DNA of 45,839 bases from Saccharibacillus sp. CPCC 101409 (GTDB lineage: Bacteria > Bacillota > Bacilli > Paenibacillales > Paenibacillaceae): NCBI RefSeq assembly GCF_030518235.1, contig NZ_JAULSA010000026.1:1-45839 (forward strand), written 5' to 3'. The notes beneath the pieces were generated by a model that did no database searches, was not told the origin of the DNA, and was given only the letters and a program-made list of their open reading frames with translations. Below are positions 15,281-23,901 of the stretch, piece by piece (the first letter of the stretch is position 1; each line of letters opens with the position of its first letter). The position numbers and the translations under genes were made by a program.

Positions 15281-16131
15281 GAAAGCTCCTTTCCCTGTAC
15301 ATATCCTACTTTCGTTTCGGCCAGACAGCGCATCGCCACATCCGGATGGTCCGTAATAATCCCCGATACGCCCATCCCGATCAGCTCTTTGATACGCGCA
15401 GGATCGTTGACGGTAAACGGATGATAATCGACGCCGTTCTCCCGGGCTTCGCGCACCCACTCCGCCTGTACCGCCGGGTCGTACGCGTGCAGCGCGTCGG
15501 CGCCGATCGACCGGGCATAATCCCACGGCCGGTACAATCCTTCCATATATAAAAGGCCCGTACGGATCTCCGGCGCAAGCCGTTTGCACAGCGCGACCGA
15601 ATAATGGTTGAAGCTCGACAAGATCGTCCGGCGCTCCAGCCCGTATCCGCGAACCGCCGCGATCACTTTTTCTTCCATGCCCGTGTAGGGCAGGATATTG
15701 TTTTTGAGCTCGATATTCAACACGATAACGGTCTGCGCGGCCAGTTCCAGCAGTTCGTCCAGATGCGGAATCCGCTCGCCGACGAAATCCGGGTGATACC
15801 AGCCTCCCGCGTCCAGTTCGCGCAGCTCGGCATACGTCTTGTCGCTCACCCGGCCGCAGGCTCCGGCAGTGCGCGACAGCGTTTCGTCGTGGATCAGCAC
15901 CGGCTCGCCGTCCAGCGACAGCTGCACGTCCGTTTCGATGCCGCCCGCCCCGAGCGCCGCCGCGCGCCGAAATGCTTCCATGGTATTTTCCGGACGGGAG
16001 CCCGACGCTCCGCGGTGCGCGAAGATGAGCGGACTGCCCGGCCGGCCGAATGCGCTCGAAATATTTGCCGGATTGTCCGCCTTTTGCGCTACCTTTTCTC
16101 CCCGCAGCGCCGTATTCGATTCCATTCCCAT
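15277..16131 (-). CDS. Glycerophosphodiester phosphodiesterase
   Basis: The 284-residue enzyme has GDPD signatures: IFAHRGASGSRPENTMEAF (catalytic His, metal-binding Glu), GGIETDVQLSLDGEPVLIHDETLSRT, and the late VNDPARIKELIGMGVSGIITDHPD. It splits glycerophosphodiesters into glycerol-3-phosphate and an alcohol. There is no signal peptide, so it is probably cytoplasmic like UgpQ. The start at 16131 follows GAGAGG by 9 bases. An ATG two codons later is an alternative. The divergent neighbour is a UgpB-like glycerol-3-phosphate binding protein, which fits scavenging of glycerol-3-phosphate and its diesters. Confidence 0.92.
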   Translation of the reverse strand: MGMESNTALRGEKVAQKADNPANISSAFGRPGSPLIFAHRGASGSRPENTMEAFRRAAALGAGGIETDVQLSLDGEPVLIHDETLSRTAGACGRVSDKTYAELRELDAGGWYHPDFVGERIPHLDELLELAAQTVIVLNIELKNNILPYTGMEEKVIAAVRGYGLERRTILSSFNHYSVALCKRLAPEIRTGLLYMEGLYRPWDYARSIGADALHAYDPAVQAEWVREARENGVDYHPFTVNDPARIKELIGMGVSGIITDHPDVAMRCLAETKVGYVQGKELS

Positions 16132-16188
16132 TCCCGATCGCCTCTCTTTCGCTTTTCTGTTCCCCGCGGTTCGCGCCGTAATCTCTTT

Positions 16189-16220
16189 ACGATAGCATCC
16201 CCGCGTAAACGCCGTGTCAA
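16189..16220 (-). promoter_or_regulatory. PhoP-box-like promoter of the phosphodiesterase
   Basis: On the minus strand TTGACA (16220-16215), five bases, TTTACG (16209-16204), nine bases and TATCGT (16194-16189). The 6-5-6-9-6 layout is the same as at ppk. The -10 is imperfect. Confidence 0.45.
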
Positions 16221-16234
16221 ACGCCAATTTTTAC

Positions 16235-16253
16235 TGTAAAACGTTTTTTTACA
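16235..16253. promoter_or_regulatory. 7-bp inverted repeat, operator candidate
   Basis: TGTAAAACGTTTTTTTACA has arms TGTAAAA and TTTTACA around 5 bases. It lies between the divergent phosphodiesterase and ugpB-like genes. The protein that might bind is unknown. Confidence 0.35.
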
Positions 16254-16637
16254 AGACGAGCGTTTTCTTTTAACAATCGGCTGTTAGGCTTGACGTGTTT
16301 GACGATGAAGTTTGAATATTCGGTGTCGAACGATCTTCTGCTTGATTTCGATTTGCGCTTTGCCTGCTTCCGAAACGGTCCGCATTCGTCGTCAGCGCGG
16401 CGGCATGCGGTTCTCGTGGAAATGGAAAGGCCGCCGCGTCATCCCCCTACCTTGCGCGCGGCGCGCCGCTTCTCTTCCTATAGCCCGGGCGGACACGCGA
16501 AGCGGTTCAGGCTTGCTTCGCCTTCCGCCGGGCAATTTTATCACCGATCCGATTGATCTCATACATGCACCGACCCTGCGCCGATTCGAACCTTTACGAA
16601 GACCGATCGTTATTCGACCGAAGAGGTGGGAAATTTC
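16254..16637. other. Long leader region upstream of ugpB-like gene
   Basis: No gene is supported. Two TTGACG hexamers lie near 16290-16302, but no good -10 follows at a normal distance. The last 20 bases carry the GAGGTGG ribosome binding site for the gene at 16638. Confidence 0.4.
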
Positions 16638-18032
16638 ATGCCAAAAAGCCGAAAGCGAACGTTCGCGTCTCTTGGCCTGCTGCTTATTCTGTCGACGCTG
16701 CTGACCGCCTGCGGAGCCTCGCTTGTACGAAGCGCAAATGCAGGCGGCCAGGCCGCCGAAGCGGCGTCTATAGACGGAAACGGCGAACAGGGCCCGATCA
16801 AAGTCGTCTGGTGGCACACGACAGGCGGACAACCCGGCGATACGTTAAACGAGCTGGTCGAACGCTTCAACGACTCGCAAAGCGAAGTGGAGGTGGAAGC
16901 CGTTTACCGGGGGACGGACGCCGAGAGTCTGAACGGGCTCCGGGCGTCGCTTCGGGCGGGCGCCGGACCGGCGCTGATGGAAATCTCCGATCTCGGCAGC
17001 CGGTCGATGATCGATTCCGGCGCCGTCGTCCCGATGCAGCAGTTTATCGACGGCGAAAGCTATGACGTGTCGCACCTGGAAGAAAACCTCTTTGCCCGCT
17101 ACACCTTCGACTTCCGGTTGTACGCTATGCCGTTTCAAGCGGCGACCCCGGTCTTATACGTTAACCGGGATGCTTTTGCAGCCGCCGGGCTGGACCCGAA
17201 GAAGCTGCCGAAGACGTACGCGGAAGTGGAAGAAGCGGCGAAAAAACTGACGGAAAACGGCATGGCCGGAGCGTCTTTTGCCGTCTCGGGCGGCTTGCTG
17301 GAACAGCTGCTGTCGAACCGGGGCGCGGAGCTGCTTAACCGAGGCAACGGACGCAAAAGTCCCGCGGACGAAGCACTGATTGATCGGCCGGCCGCCGTCG
17401 ATACGCTGAACTGGTGGAAAAAGATGATCGACGCAGGCACCATGCTGAACCTCGGCCGCAGCCTGGACGATACGCAGAAAGCGTTCGACGACGGACAGAT
17501 CGCGATGACGATCGGCAGTACGGCTTCGCTGCGCGGCATTGTGCAGGCGGCCGAAGGCCGGTTCGAAGTCGGAACCGCTCCGCTGCCGAAGCCGGCGCAG
17601 GATGAGCGAGAACCGGGCGGCGTAACAGCGGAAGGATCGGGTTTGTGGATTCTGAACGACTCGCCTCCGGACGTGCAGCAGGCCGCCTGGAAATTCGTCA
17701 AATTCCTGGTGGAACCGGAGCAGCAGGCGGACTGGTACGTCGATACCGGATATTTCCCGATCACCCGGAAAGCCTACGACGAAACATCGGTCCGCAAGAA
17801 CCTGGCGCAGTACCCGCAGTTCCGCGCGGCGATCAAGCAGCTGCGCGGCGCCGAGTTTACGCCGGCCGCGCAGGGCCCCGTGATGGGCGTGTTCCCGCAG
17901 GCCCGCGAGCTGGCGGCAGACGCGATCGAAGCGGCGCTCGACGGCGCTCTGCCCCCGCAGGACGCGCTGGAACTCGCTTCGACGGAGATTACACAGCTGC
18001 TGCGGGAATATAACGCCGCCGCGGCGCAGTAA
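16638..18032 (+). CDS. ugpB: UgpB-like glycerol-3-phosphate ABC substrate-binding lipoprotein
   Basis: The 464-residue protein has a lipoprotein signal (LLLILSTLLTAC, Cys25). The mature part follows E. coli UgpB closely in layout: IKVVWWHTTGGQPGDTLNEL, FNDSQSEVEVEAVYRGTDAE, MPFQAATPVLYVNRDAF and a late ADWYVDTGYFPITRKAYD. The start at 16638 is chosen because GAGGTGG ends 8 bases before it. A GTG at 16626 overlaps that site. No UgpA/E/C permease or ATPase lies in the window, so it is an orphan binding protein here. The divergent phosphodiesterase supports glycerol-3-phosphate or its diesters as ligand. A general sugar ligand is the alternative. Confidence 0.8.
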   Translation: MPKSRKRTFASLGLLLILSTLLTACGASLVRSANAGGQAAEAASIDGNGEQGPIKVVWWHTTGGQPGDTLNELVERFNDSQSEVEVEAVYRGTDAESLNGLRASLRAGAGPALMEISDLGSRSMIDSGAVVPMQQFIDGESYDVSHLEENLFARYTFDFRLYAMPFQAATPVLYVNRDAFAAAGLDPKKLPKTYAEVEEAAKKLTENGMAGASFAVSGGLLEQLLSNRGAELLNRGNGRKSPADEALIDRPAAVDTLNWWKKMIDAGTMLNLGRSLDDTQKAFDDGQIAMTIGSTASLRGIVQAAEGRFEVGTAPLPKPAQDEREPGGVTAEGSGLWILNDSPPDVQQAAWKFVKFLVEPEQQADWYVDTGYFPITRKAYDETSVRKNLAQYPQFRAAIKQLRGAEFTPAAQGPVMGVFPQARELAADAIEAALDGALPPQDALELASTEITQLLREYNAAAAQ

Positions 18033-18068
18033 GCGAATCCCGCAGCGCGGCAGCTTCGAACAGCAAAC

Positions 18069-18103
18069 AGACCCGTTCGGTTCCGTAAAGAACCGGCGGG
18101 TCT
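18069..18103. terminator. Terminator after ugpB-like gene
   Basis: AGACCCG, a bulge and CGGTTC pair with GAACCG and CGGGTCT, followed by TTTGG. It lies 36 bases after the stop and also just beyond the convergent GH130 gene. Confidence 0.7.
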
Positions 18104-18138
18104 TTGGTATGGGAACAACGCGGAAGCCGCGGCCGAAG

Positions 18139-19134
18139 TCAGCCTTTCAGGCACAGCTTCACCAGTTCGTCCACGTGCGCGGCAGCCAGGCATTCCACCG
18201 TATCGGCGGCCCCGTAATAAATCTTGACTTCGCCGTCGTCTTCCAGGATCATCCCGCCCGGGAATATCACGTCGTTGCGAAAACCGCCTTCCCGCTCGTA
18301 GTCCGCTTCCGGCGCGAGCAGCGGTTCGGAGGACAGCCCGATAATCTTGTAGGGATTGTCCAGATCCAGCAGCATCAGACCCGCGCAGTACCTTTTTTTC
18401 CAAGAGTCTTCCCAGCCGTTCCTGCCGCGCGCGGGATCGATATCCACGGTATGGAACGTAGTCAGCCAGCCGTGCGGCGTGCGGATCGGCGGCGCGGCGG
18501 GGCCGAGTTTGTCGTTGGCGAACGGGACGCTTTCCAGGCCGAGCAGCAGCTCGGTATTGCCCCAGTATTTCAGGTCCGGCGAGTCCGATATCCAGATATC
18601 GAAGCTGTCTTTGCCGCCTTTGCCGTACACCGGGAACGGGCGCTCCAGCCGGACGTATTTACCGCCGATCTTCTCCGGAAACAGCACCATATTGCGATTG
18701 TCCGGCGCGGACAGGCTGAGCACTTCGAAGCTTTCGAAGTCGTCCGTCACGGCGATCCCGCCGCGCACGCCGTGCTTCGTGTCGACGGCAAAGCACACAT
18801 AGCAGCGATCGCCGATCACGGTCAGCCGCGGATCGTAGGTACGGATAATCTCTTCGCTGTGCAGACCGAAGCAAGGCTTCTCCTGCACGTCCCAATGAAT
18901 CCCGTCGTCGCTGTAAGCCAGCCCGATATTAGTCGTGCGGCTCGGCAGCAGCGTCCGGTCGGCCGCGCTGCCGTAATCGTTGCGGAACATCATGACGTAA
19001 CGGCCCCGGAATTTGGTTACGCCGGCATTGAACACGAGCGCGGGCCCGTAAGGCACATGGTCCGCCCGCAGAATGGGATTGCCGGGATAGCGGGTGATAA
19101 CGGGACTGGATTTTAAAGGTTCGGTGATTGGCAT
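18139..19134 (-). CDS. GH130 beta-mannoside phosphorylase-like enzyme
   Basis: The 331-residue protein has the five-bladed propeller pattern of GH130: RYPGNPILRADHVPYG, NAGVTKFRGRYVMMFRNDY, IRTYDPRLTVIGDRCYVCFA and FPGGMILEDDGEVKIYYGAADT. These enzymes phosphorolyse beta-mannosides to mannose-1-phosphate. The basic FRNDY and DPRL segments would hold the phosphate. The start at 19134 follows AAAAGGAGG by 9 bases. There is no signal peptide, so it is cytoplasmic. A hydrolase variant of GH130 cannot be excluded. It is convergent with the ugpB-like gene. Confidence 0.88.
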   Translation of the reverse strand: MPITEPLKSSPVITRYPGNPILRADHVPYGPALVFNAGVTKFRGRYVMMFRNDYGSAADRTLLPSRTTNIGLAYSDDGIHWDVQEKPCFGLHSEEIIRTYDPRLTVIGDRCYVCFAVDTKHGVRGGIAVTDDFESFEVLSLSAPDNRNMVLFPEKIGGKYVRLERPFPVYGKGGKDSFDIWISDSPDLKYWGNTELLLGLESVPFANDKLGPAAPPIRTPHGWLTTFHTVDIDPARGRNGWEDSWKKRYCAGLMLLDLDNPYKIIGLSSEPLLAPEADYEREGGFRNDVIFPGGMILEDDGEVKIYYGAADTVECLAAAHVDELVKLCLKG

Positions 19135-19273
19135 GAGGATAGCCTCCTTTTGCGAATGGACGCAGTTCTTCCACGGCTTATTCTAGAGGAAGCATAAACT
19201 TCGAACCTTTAACCTTTACGGGAAAACCGGGAATATTTTTAGGTCTTTGCGCAAAAGGAGCAGAACCGGGCGA

Positions 19274-19618
19274 TTATTCTTCGAACACCGTTGTGCTGGC
19301 CGTATATTCGAAGCAGAGATTGACCGTCCGTTCCCGGGCGCTTGTTCGATGCGCGACGCCTTTCGGCACAGTCAGAATCTCGCCGGGCCCCAGTACGACG
19401 GGCGCCTGATGGCGGAACTCGATCGTGAGCGCGCCTTCGAGCACCATAAACAGCTCATCCGATTCCGGATGACGATGCCATTTGTATTGTCCGGTAAATA
19501 CGCTCATGCGCAAACAGCTCTCGTTGACCTCTCCCACGACAAAGTTCCGGTAAGTTTCCGTTACGGAGCGCTGAAGCTGCGTGAGATCGCTTTTTTGCAA
19601 TTCGTTATCCGCGTTCAA
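19274..19618 (-). CDS. Cupin-domain protein
   Basis: The 114-residue single cupin has the metal-binding motifs KWHRHPESDELFMVLEGAL (His, His and Glu) and LGPGEILTVPKGVAHRTSA (third His). Such proteins bind a metal and a small sugar or acid, and are isomerases or dioxygenases. The substrate is unknown. It starts at TTG 19618 with GGGAGG 8 bases upstream. It sits 139 bases upstream of the GH130 gene on the same strand. Confidence 0.85.
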   Translation of the reverse strand: MNADNELQKSDLTQLQRSVTETYRNFVVGEVNESCLRMSVFTGQYKWHRHPESDELFMVLEGALTIEFRHQAPVVLGPGEILTVPKGVAHRTSARERTVNLCFEYTASTTVFEE

Positions 19619-19683
19619 CCGATTCGCCTCCCGGCGGAGCGGCCCGGGAAGAGCCGTTCCTTTTTTAATTTAACAAGAGCACC

Positions 19684-20703
19684 CTACTTAAACACCTGAG
19701 TCACCATGCCTTCGCCGCTCTCGGAGGAGAACTCCACCGTCGCCAGCGCGCCGTTGATCAACGTCAGCTGCGGCGGCATGTGCCCGCAGTCGATGTCGTA
19801 CAGGACGGGGACGCCGAGTTCTTCCGCCATGTCGCGGTACACGTCTTCGGCGGTATAGCCGCCTACGGGCGCGTTCGCCGGGCTGCGGCCGAACATCAGT
19901 CCCGCGCAGTTCTCGAACCAGCCGGCGAGTTTGAGCTGCACCAGCGAGCGCCGCAGGTCGGCTGTGTTCATTTCGCAGTTTTCCAGGTACCAGAGCACCG
20001 GCTCGTCGGGCATATGCCGTTCGCGGAAAGCCCGCACGTCTCCGTACGGCGTGCCGGCCAGATGCCGGATCACGTCGATGCAGCCGCCGAGCAGGCGGCC
20101 TTTCAGGCCGACATCGCCGCCGGAGACACTTTTCCAGACGGTCGGCTCGGTCAGGTGGAATACGCCCGGCGCCGCCTGCTGCGCATTCCATTCTTTCTGG
20201 TAGCGCACGGACGAATGCTGGATAAACGAGCCGCCGTGCGGCGTTTCCAGCGCTTCGCGCCAGGCGGCCGTCGTCTTGTCGTCGTACTTGCCGCGCAGGT
20301 CGAGCAGATTGGTGCCGTGCGCGGTGGCAAGTCCGGTATTCAGCGTCACGGCCAGCAGCAGCAGGCTGATATCCGAGTATCCCAGCAGCCATTTGTCGCC
20401 GATCTGCTCCCAATCGATATATTCCAGCACTTCGATCAGCAGCTCGCCGCCCCAGGGCGGCAGCACAAGCCCGATCCGATCATCGCGCAGCATCCGGTTC
20501 AATTCCTCGGCGCGCAGCTTCGCGGGCGCGGATTTGGCTTTATGCTCCGTCCAGACGGTATCGCCGGTAGCGACGGAGAAGCCCAGCCCTTCCATTTTGC
20601 GGATCGCCTGCTTCAGCCAGTCGTGCAGATCGGGACCGATGCCCGAGGAAGGTGCGGTAATCCCTATAGTCGTTTTTTCTTCCAGCAGCGGATAGCGGAT
20701 CAT
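19684..20703 (-). CDS. S66 family serine peptidase, LD-carboxypeptidase/MccF-like
   Basis: The 339-residue protein begins TTIGITAPSSGIGPDLHDWL and has the nucleophile motif LLGYSDISLLLLAV (Ser110), HGTNLLDL and a late DIDCGHMPPQLTL with the catalytic His. The S66 family includes muropeptide LD-carboxypeptidases and MccF, which cleaves microcin C. The longer length and PPWGGELL loop fit the MccF-like branch. The start at 20703 has AAAGGAG 9 bases upstream. A role in peptidoglycan recycling or self-protection cannot be decided here. Confidence 0.88.
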   Translation of the reverse strand: MIRYPLLEEKTTIGITAPSSGIGPDLHDWLKQAIRKMEGLGFSVATGDTVWTEHKAKSAPAKLRAEELNRMLRDDRIGLVLPPWGGELLIEVLEYIDWEQIGDKWLLGYSDISLLLLAVTLNTGLATAHGTNLLDLRGKYDDKTTAAWREALETPHGGSFIQHSSVRYQKEWNAQQAAPGVFHLTEPTVWKSVSGGDVGLKGRLLGGCIDVIRHLAGTPYGDVRAFRERHMPDEPVLWYLENCEMNTADLRRSLVQLKLAGWFENCAGLMFGRSPANAPVGGYTAEDVYRDMAEELGVPVLYDIDCGHMPPQLTLINGALATVEFSSESGEGMVTQVFK

Positions 20704-20822
20704 GATCGTTTGCTCCTTTATTGGCAAAATGCGGCGCAGCCGTTTTTCTTCTGAAAAAGCTATTCTCCCCTGTCACGCCCGAATCCTGCATGGCGCCGGC
20801 GGTCTTCTGTCCATCTGAACCG

Positions 20823-20858
20823 CAAAAAGGCGGCACGCTCACCGCGTACCGCCTTTTA
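20823..20858 (-). terminator. ilvA terminator
   Basis: On the minus strand AAAAGGCGGTACGC pairs with GCGTGCCGCCTTTTT around GGTGA. It lies 18 bases after the ilvA stop. Confidence 0.88.
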
Positions 20859-20876
20859 ACATACAAAAGTATCCGT

Positions 20877-22166
20877 TTAGATCAGCAAACTGAACAGACT
20901 CGGATCGCGGTTCAGTTCCGTATAATTGATGCCCTGGGCGTCCATGCGGGCGACCAGCGCTTCGTAATCTTCTTTGGCCGCCAGTTCGATGCCGACCAGC
21001 GCAGGGCCGTTTTCTTTGTCGTTCTTCTTGGTGTATTCGAAGCGGGCGATATCGTCGTCCGGTCCCAGCACTTTCTCCAGGAACTCGCGCAGGGCGCCGG
21101 CGCGCTGCGGGAAATTGATAAGGAAATAATGCTTGAGCCCTTCGAAGATCAGCGAACGTTCCTTGATCTCCTGCATGCGGTCGATATCGTTGTTGCCGCC
21201 GCTGATGACGCACACGACTCTTTTGCCTTTGATCTCGTCACGGTACAGATCGAGCGAAGCGACCGGAATCGCGCCGGCCGGTTCGGCCACGATCGCGTTT
21301 TCGTTGTACAGATCGAGAATGGTCGTGCACACTTTGCCTTCCGGCACTTTGACCACTTCGTCGAGCATCCGCTTGCAGATCTCGTACGTCTGCTGGCCGA
21401 CCCTTTTCACCGCCGCGCCGTCGATAAACTTGTCGATACTCTCCAGCGTCACCACCTGGCCGCGCGACATCGCTTCGCTCATCGAAGCCGCGCCCAGCGG
21501 CTCCACGCCGATCATGCGGGTGGACGGACTCATCGTCTTGATATATTTCGCCACGCCGGCCGCGAGACCTCCGCCGCCGATCGTCAGGAACACGTAATCG
21601 GCCGGAGCGTCGAGACTTTCCATGATCTCCATGCCGACCGTGCCGTTGCCCGCGATAATCATCGGGTCGTCGAACGGGTGGATAAACGTCAGCCCCTGCT
21701 CCGTGCAGACCTGCATCGCTTCGTCGTAGGCGTCGTCGAACGTATCGCCGGTCAGGATGACCTCGACGCTCTGGCCGCCGAATTTGCGCACCATCTTGAC
21801 CTTCTGGTTCGGCGTCGTGCTCGGCATGTAGATTTTGCCTTGAATGCCCAGCGCGTGACAGGAAAAAGCGACGCCCTGCGCGTGGTTGCCCGCGCTTGCG
21901 CAGACGATTCCGCGCCCGCGCTGCTCGTCGCTCAGGCTGCGGATTTTATTGTACGCTCCGCGAATCTTGAACGAGCGTACCACCTGGAGGTCTTCGCGTT
22001 TCAAATAGACCTCGCAATCGTATTTAGCCGACAGTGTCGCGTCCCGCTGGAGCGGCGTGCGCACGATCGCTTCGCGCAGCACATGGTGCGCGCGCACAAT
22101 ATCCTCCATCGTAACCGTGCCGGCGTTGTTCTTGTCGTCCAATTCCGCAGTAGGTTCGGTTTTCAT
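20877..22166 (-). CDS. ilvA: Threonine ammonia-lyase (biosynthetic)
   Basis: The 429-residue PLP enzyme has VYLKREDLQVVRSFKIRGAY, with Lys67 as the PLP Schiff-base residue, the glycine loop TIGGGGLAAGVA, and a C-terminal ACT-like regulatory domain (HYFLINFPQRAGALREFLEKVLG). It converts threonine to 2-oxobutanoate, the first step of isoleucine synthesis. A single regulatory domain and this length match Bacillus IlvA. The start at 22166 follows GAGGAG. It is monocistronic, ending at a strong terminator. I see no T-box leader upstream. Confidence 0.95.
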   Translation of the reverse strand: MKTEPTAELDDKNNAGTVTMEDIVRAHHVLREAIVRTPLQRDATLSAKYDCEVYLKREDLQVVRSFKIRGAYNKIRSLSDEQRGRGIVCASAGNHAQGVAFSCHALGIQGKIYMPSTTPNQKVKMVRKFGGQSVEVILTGDTFDDAYDEAMQVCTEQGLTFIHPFDDPMIIAGNGTVGMEIMESLDAPADYVFLTIGGGGLAAGVAKYIKTMSPSTRMIGVEPLGAASMSEAMSRGQVVTLESIDKFIDGAAVKRVGQQTYEICKRMLDEVVKVPEGKVCTTILDLYNENAIVAEPAGAIPVASLDLYRDEIKGKRVVCVISGGNNDIDRMQEIKERSLIFEGLKHYFLINFPQRAGALREFLEKVLGPDDDIARFEYTKKNDKENGPALVGIELAAKEDYEALVARMDAQGINYTELNRDPSLFSLLI

Positions 22167-22431
22167 CTCGTTCTCCTCGCTTCTGATATTGTTTCTCTAT
22201 GAACGATCTTGTCGTTTATCGAATTAAATTTAAAGGTAACGCGATTTCGCGAAAAATTCAAGCGCCATGCGGAAAAGGACCCTGCAAATCCGCTGCGCTT
22301 CCCGCCGTGCGCCGGTCGTTTCAAGAGCTTCGCCGATATTCCGGAACTTTTCCGTCAAAACCGCAAAAACGGACAAGCGTTCGCATCCTTATTCTGGTAA
22401 GATGAAACCACCGATCGGGAGGGAACGAACA

Positions 22432-23328
22432 ATGGACTATACCGCATGTATCCAGCGCGCGCTGGATTATATCGAAGACCGCCTCAAGGAGCCGCTGACG
22501 GCCGAGGAGCTGGCGAAGTTCTGCGGATTCTCGCTGTACCATTTCTATAAAGTATTCCAGTCGCAGACCGGCCTGCCCGTCATGGACTATGTCCGCCGGC
22601 GCCGGCTCGCCCATGCGGCCGCGGACATGGCCGGCAGCCGGACGCTGCTTGCGATCGCACTGGATTACGGCTTCGAGACGCATGCGGGATTTACCAGAGC
22701 CTTTCGAAAAACGTACGGACTGACCCCGGAGCAGTATCGCATCCACGCCACAGGCAGCGTTCCCGAGCGGGTGGATCTTGCGAAACTGGCCGATTACCAA
22801 TTGAGCGGAGGAATGATGATGAGACCGACTTTTGTAACCAAACCCGAAATCAAACTGGCGGGCTACGCGCTGAAAACGAAAATGAACGGCGAAAACTTCA
22901 CCGAAATTCCGGCTTTCTGGAACCAATATATCGAGGAGAACCGGAATCGGACGCTCCACGAGCAGCTGAATCCGGTAAGCCATGCGGAGTACGGCGCCTG
23001 CGTCATGCTCCCGGACGAACCCGAGCATTTCCTGTACGTCATCGGCGTGGAAGTGGACAGCTTCGACGACCTGCCCGAAGGCCTGGACACCGCTGTGATT
23101 CCGCCTTCCACTTACGCCGTCTTCACGTCGAATCCGGCCGACCGGGCCGACGGCGCTTTCTCCCGGTCGATCCAGGGCATGACGCGATACGTGTACGGCG
23201 AATGGTTCCCGACCTCGGGCTATGCCTACGCCAAGGGCGGGGTGGACTTCGAATTGTACGACGAACGCTCCGACGGGGACACGGGATTGCAGATGGACCT
23301 GTATGTGCCTGTGGAGAAAAAAGAGTAG
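22432..23328 (+). CDS. AraC-family regulator with GyrI-like effector domain
   Basis: The 298-residue protein has two N-terminal helix-turn-helices (residues 5-105: LTAEELAKFCGFSLYHFYKVF and IALDYGFETHAGFTRAFRKTYGLTPEQYR). A C-terminal GyrI-like/BacR ligand domain follows (ETPEIKLAG-type start at about residue 128: KPEIKLAGYALKTK, and DFELYDERSDG near the end). Such proteins activate efflux or stress genes on binding a small molecule. The start at 22432 follows GGGAGGGAAC. It is divergent from ilvA across a 265-base gap without clear promoter boxes. Confidence 0.9.
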   Translation: MDYTACIQRALDYIEDRLKEPLTAEELAKFCGFSLYHFYKVFQSQTGLPVMDYVRRRRLAHAAADMAGSRTLLAIALDYGFETHAGFTRAFRKTYGLTPEQYRIHATGSVPERVDLAKLADYQLSGGMMMRPTFVTKPEIKLAGYALKTKMNGENFTEIPAFWNQYIEENRNRTLHEQLNPVSHAEYGACVMLPDEPEHFLYVIGVEVDSFDDLPEGLDTAVIPPSTYAVFTSNPADRADGAFSRSIQGMTRYVYGEWFPTSGYAYAKGGVDFELYDERSDGDTGLQMDLYVPVEKKE

Positions 23329-23487
23329 TTCGGACGATGAGCGGCGGCGGATAGCTGCGTTGACGGAACGGCGGAATGACGAGCGGAATTCATTCCCCGG
23401 CAGGCCTGCTTGCGAGCCGATCCGGGTTCCGACCGCAGCACGGCTTGGCTCGCAGGACGATCGAGCAGGCAGGGCGCGTTCCAACGG

Positions 23488-23688
23488 TTCTAACGGAACA
23501 CAGCGACGCTAAACGGGTCAATTTCGGCCGTTTGAGATTCTAACGGAACGAGGAGACGCTAAACCGGCGATTGGGCGCTTTTGAGCCGCCGAATCGCCGG
23601 TTTTCGCCGTCTAACGGAATGACGTTCCGCTACAAATAAAAGCGGCCCCAAAAGGGCCGCTAAAGGAATGACGTTCCGTTACAGCAAA
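23488..23688. repeat. CTAACGGAA-type intergenic repeat group
   Basis: Four related units lie at 23488, 23538, 23609 and 23659: two TTCTAACGGAAC...GACGCTAAA units 50 bases apart and two CTAA(C/A)GGAATGACGTTCCG units 50 bases apart. I associate this type of unit with Paenibacillaceae intergenic DNA. Function is unknown. Confidence 0.65.
23633..23663 (-). terminator. Probable terminator of the purine operon
   Basis: On the minus strand AGCGGCCC and GGGCCGCT pair around TTTTG, then TTTTATTT. It lies about 240 bases after purD and is the first good candidate downstream. Confidence 0.6.
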
Positions 23689-23901
23689 CGGAAGCGTCGG
23701 ATTGCCGGGCTGCTCTGCAAGGGCCGGAGCGCGGACGGCGCAGCCCGCGTTCGGGGGCGAAGTCCGCATGCCGGACGAAGGTCGGAAGGTCGGCGCGCCT
23801 CCGCCCTGCGGGCGCACCGATCGGCTTCCGGCACCGCGGCGCGCTTGTTTCCACGCGCGCTGCGCTCCGCCGCACGCAGTTCCGCCCTGCCGCCGCGCCC
23901 G

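Larger units (their letters stand above)
23329..23901. other. Gene-free region with short interspersed repeats
   Basis: No gene is supported between the regulator and purD. The middle holds the CTAACGGAA repeat group and the likely purine operon terminator. The stretch 23690-23901 is very GC-rich and its open frames on both strands look like compositional artefacts. Confidence 0.6.

Noticed and set aside
16254..16625. Plus-strand open frames upstream of the ugpB-like gene
   Set aside because: They have atypical composition, no ribosome binding site and no family resemblance.
22167..22431. A T-box or other leader controlling ilvA
   Set aside because: No T-box core sequence, specifier stem or antiterminator was found in the 265-base gap.
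23690..23901. Possible genes in the very GC-rich stretch beyond purD
   Set aside because: Open frames on both strands overlap each other and purD and show no protein-like pattern.
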